A DNA stretch of 8,361 nucleotides from Candidatus Halarchaeoplasma halalkaliphilum (GTDB lineage Archaea > Thermoplasmatota > Thermoplasmata > Halarchaeoplasmatales > Halarchaeoplasmataceae), in NCBI GenBank assembly GCA_007133925.1, contig SLLU01000126.1, forward strand, positions 1-8,361, in the 5' to 3' direction. A program made the translations under genes and the position numbers. The notes under the pieces are model-generated. The model did no database searches and was not told the DNA's origin. It was given only the letters and a program-made list of their open reading frames with translations. Below are positions 7,096 to 8,361 of this stretch, one piece after another (within the stretch, counting starts at the first letter, position 1; each line of letters opens with the position of its first letter).

Positions 7096-7558
7096 TTCCG
7101 TGCTGATAAACGGCGGAAATCACATCACATTGGGGGGCATATACAACGATCAATTTGAGGATTGGATCAATAACGGATTGTATCTGGATATAGAGGATTA
7201 CAGCGATACATTGGTTCCAGTTGGTGACAGCTATGAGATAAGCACTGTTGATGGCTTGAGGGACTTGCTCGGTTTTGCTGACCGAGAAGGATACAAGTTC
7301 CGCCTCGCAGAAGATATAGACTTATCCGACGAACCTGGCCTGTATATACCCTATCTTGCTGCTGATTTTTATGGCAATAACCATACCATATCTAACCTGC
7401 ATATCAACATACCCTTTTCCGTTTGTGTAGGCATGTTCGGATACGTTACTCCAAGTGGTAGAGTTCACAACGTTGGTGTTGTTGATGTATACGTGAGCGG
7501 AGATAGAGCTGTAGGCGGGCTCGTGGGATGGAACGAAGGCACGGTGGAGAACTCGTAA
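7037..7558 (+). CDS. GLUG-repeat surface protein, fragment 2 (second module)
   Basis: This is the middle reading frame, which continues the protein after the G8 tract. Real homology begins near 7064 (GSVANSFYN). It includes YEISTVDGLRDLL, the second module opener and one GLUG repeat, and stops at TAA 7556-7558 in the repeat. The ATG at 7037 lies in the antiparallel reading of the VGGLVG codons and has no ribosome site, so independent initiation here is unlikely; this is best viewed as the central part of a disrupted gene. Confidence 0.45.
   Translation: MGSWDGTGGGSVANSFYNIDSVLINGGNHITLGGIYNDQFEDWINNGLYLDIEDYSDTLVPVGDSYEISTVDGLRDLLGFADREGYKFRLAEDIDLSDEPGLYIPYLAADFYGNNHTISNLHINIPFSVCVGMFGYVTPSGRVHNVGVVDVYVSGDRAVGGLVGWNEGTVENS
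7058..7065 (+). other. G8 homopolymer at the first frame disruption
   Basis: Eight consecutive G bases lie in a repeat unit, within the region where fragments 1 and 2 overlap in different frames. With seven G bases the repeat would read WNWGGSVANSFYN without a break. Tracts of this kind can change length by slippage in replication or transcription and are also common sequencing or assembly errors. Confidence 0.7.
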
Positions 7559-7800
7559 TGGGAACCGTGAGCGGTGACTTGTTTGTAGGCGGGCTCGTGG
7601 GATACAGTGAAGGCACGGTGGAAAACTTGTATGCAACAGGAACCGTGAGCGGTGGCCGGTATGTAGGCGGGCTAGTGGGAATGAACACTAATACGGTGGA
7701 GAACTCGTATGCCACCGGAAACGTCAGCGGAGAATTTGAAGTAGGCGGTCTTGTGGGTGAGAACTACGGCACGGTGTCGAACTCCTTTTGGGACATCCAT
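7493..7800 (+). repeat. GLUG 78-base tandem repeat, second array (four units)
   Basis: Units begin at 7493, 7567, 7645 and 7723. The core GTAGGCGGGCTCGTGGGA recurs at 7511, 7585, 7663 and 7741 (the last reads GGTCTTGTGGGT). The spacings are 74, 78 and 78 bases. The short first spacing locates a 4-base deletion, which coincides with the premature TAA at 7556. The last unit is the SNSFWD cap. Confidence 0.88.
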
Positions 7801-8196
7801 ACCTCCGGCACCGATATAAGCGACGGTGGTACTGGCAAGACCACTGCCGAGATGATGGACATCACAACTTTTTCGAATGCAGGCTGGGATATCGTCGGTG
7901 TCGCCAACATCGAAGATCCGAATATAGAGCATATCTGGAACATCGTTGATACGGAGACATACCCGTTCTTGAGCAGTATATTACCGGACGATGGATTACC
8001 AGACGATAACGGCGATGACGATTCCCCAGCCCCCGGTTTTCTAATTCTCATGGTCTCCATGGTATTGGCACTGGCTTTTTACATGAAGAAAAATAAAGAC
8101 TGTGCGGATACTGTGCCGTTGGATCCTGAAGAGGACCCGATGGAAGAGCCCTCGGATGATATGATCGAGGAAGGTACATTTGATGATTATGTTTAG
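7558..8196 (+). CDS. GLUG-repeat surface protein, fragment 3 (repeats, membrane anchor, acidic tail)
   Basis: This 212-residue reading is in the same frame as fragment 1. It begins at an ATG that overlaps the preceding stop as TAATG, with GGTGGAG 8 bases upstream, so translation by re-initiation is possible. Three GLUG repeats follow, then FWDIHTSG, the GGTGKTTAEMMD segment, a WNIVDTETYPFL end, an Asp-rich linker, APGF plus a helix (8032-8082), MKKNK and a 40-residue tail rich in Asp and Glu. An upstream in-frame ATG at 7528 would add ten residues out of the proper repeat frame and is less likely. It has no signal peptide, so alone it would not be exported normally. Confidence 0.55.
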   Translation: MGTVSGDLFVGGLVGYSEGTVENLYATGTVSGGRYVGGLVGMNTNTVENSYATGNVSGEFEVGGLVGENYGTVSNSFWDIHTSGTDISDGGTGKTTAEMMDITTFSNAGWDIVGVANIEDPNIEHIWNIVDTETYPFLSSILPDDGLPDDNGDDDSPAPGFLILMVSMVLALAFYMKKNKDCADTVPLDPEEDPMEEPSDDMIEEGTFDDYV

Positions 8197-8242
8197 AGCA
8201 TAGATATAACACTAAATCAGGTGTATTGAACCGTAATGATGA

Positions 8243-8316
8243 TGGACCCAGCGGGATTTGAACCCGCGGCCTCAACCTTGCAAAGGTCGCGATCTTCCGG
8301 TCTGATCTATGGGCCC
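8243..8316 (-). tRNA. tRNA-Ala (anticodon TGC)
   Basis: This 74-base gene folds into a full cloverleaf. The acceptor stem is GGGCCCA with TGGGTCC, the D arm GATC/GATC, the anticodon stem CGACC/GGTTG (one G-U pair) around TTTGCAA, and the T arm GCGGG-TTCAAAT-CCCGC, with discriminator A. The anticodon TGC reads alanine codons, and the G3:U70 wobble pair, the main alanine identity element, is present. No CCA is encoded (the next bases are TCA), as is common in archaea. No intron is seen. It is convergent with the GLUG gene, whose stop lies 46 bases away. Confidence 0.96.
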
Positions 8317-8338
8317 AAACGAGCGAAGCGAGTTTGGG
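8314..8338. other. Hairpin overlapping the 5' end of tRNA-Ala
   Basis: CCCAAAC (8314-8320) and GTTTGGG (8332-8338) form a 7-base-pair stem. On the plus strand the loop has tandem G/A mismatches around GCGAAGC (8323-8329), a sequence known to form a very stable single-strand DNA mini-hairpin. The left arm includes the complement of tRNA bases 1-3. On the minus strand (tRNA precursor) the outer stem is kept but the G/A pairs become U/C mismatches. Confidence 0.6.
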
Positions 8339-8345
8339 GTCATAG

Positions 8346-8355
8346 AAAGGAGGAA
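8346..8355 (+). promoter_or_regulatory. Shine-Dalgarno-like site for a gene starting beyond the right edge
   Basis: AAAGGAGGAA is a near-perfect anti-16S match, 6 bases before the window ends. A start codon would be expected just outside. No coding sequence can be seen, so this remains a suggestion; if real, the hairpin at 8314-8338 lies just upstream of it. Confidence 0.3.
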
Positions 8356-8361
8356 TTTTCC

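Larger units (their letters stand above)
6481..8196 (+). pseudogene. GLUG-repeat surface protein gene with two compensating frame disruptions
   Basis: Read through two corrections, this gene encodes about 572 residues: a signal peptide (residues 1-27, MIAKK then a hydrophobic core), two GLUG-type beta-solenoid modules, an acidic linker, one membrane helix and an acidic tail. Each module opens with a strand of the form FDGQNHTITGLYI or FYGNNHTISNLHI, then IGLFG/VGMFG, then 26-residue repeats built on VGGLVGxNxGTVENSYATG. The first array ends in ANSFYN and the second in SNSFWD; the segment after it, GGTGKTTAEMMD with NAGWDI and TYPFL, is common in GLUG proteins. The frame breaks first at a G8 tract (7058-7065), which has one G too many, and again near 7556, where 4 bases are missing from a 78-base repeat. 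Downstream the original frame returns. The protein was probably exported and displayed as an adhesin-like or structural surface protein; GLUG function is not well defined. The gene could be a true pseudogene, a phase-variable gene, or an assembly artefact. Confidence 0.75.

Noticed and set aside
6937..7800. Regularly spaced repeats as a possible CRISPR array
   Set aside because: The 78-base units are coding, imperfect along their whole length, and have no constant-repeat/variable-spacer pattern.

Overview
The window looks like chromosomal DNA of a euryarchaeon; a Thermoplasmata-like lineage is possible but unproven. The grounds are an alanyl-tRNA synthetase with the archaeal N-terminal Cys cluster and archaeal Gly-rich C-terminus, an FtsZ N-terminus with an archaeal-style leader, TATA-box promoters of archaeal type, and a tRNA gene without an encoded CCA end. 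GC content is moderate (about half by eye) and arginine is often written AGG.

Layout: positions 1-215 (minus) hold the start of ftsZ, which runs off the left edge, with a good TATA promoter at 266-278. Positions 325-3549 (minus) are a tight four-gene operon in which each gene overlaps the next. In transcription order it encodes a four-helix membrane protein with a C-terminal DUF4129 domain, a small two-helix membrane protein, a DUF58 (degenerate von Willebrand A-like) protein, and a six-helix membrane protein. This is the companion set usually found beside a MoxR AAA+ ATPase, but no MoxR gene is present here. ftsZ lies directly downstream in the same orientation under its own promoter.

An 85-base divergent intergenic region (3550-3634) separates this operon from alaS (3635-6349, plus), a complete 904-residue alanyl-tRNA synthetase. 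A 131-base gap follows. Then comes a secreted, membrane-anchored GLUG-repeat surface protein (6481-8196, plus) that is interrupted by two frame disruptions: a G8 tract at 7058-7065 (one base too many) and a 4-base deletion near 7556-7560 in a 78-base repeat. Together the two restore the original frame. The protein ends in a Pro-Gly-Phe plus helix plus Lys-Lys segment resembling archaeosortase signals, followed by an unusual acidic tail.

At the right end is a minus-strand tRNA-Ala(UGC) gene (8243-8316) with the G3:U70 identity pair, the substrate of the AlaRS encoded 1.9 kb away. A hairpin that overlaps its 5' end carries a GCGAAGC mini-hairpin core, and a strong Shine-Dalgarno-like motif sits beside the right edge.

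The genes fall into three functional blocks: envelope/division (MoxR-companion operon plus ftsZ), alanine decoding (alaS plus tRNA-Ala), and cell surface (GLUG protein). No CRISPR array, insertion sequence or rRNA was seen. The most interesting items are the compensating frame disruptions in the surface gene, the shared element upstream of the two minus-strand TATA boxes, and the hairpin at the tRNA start.
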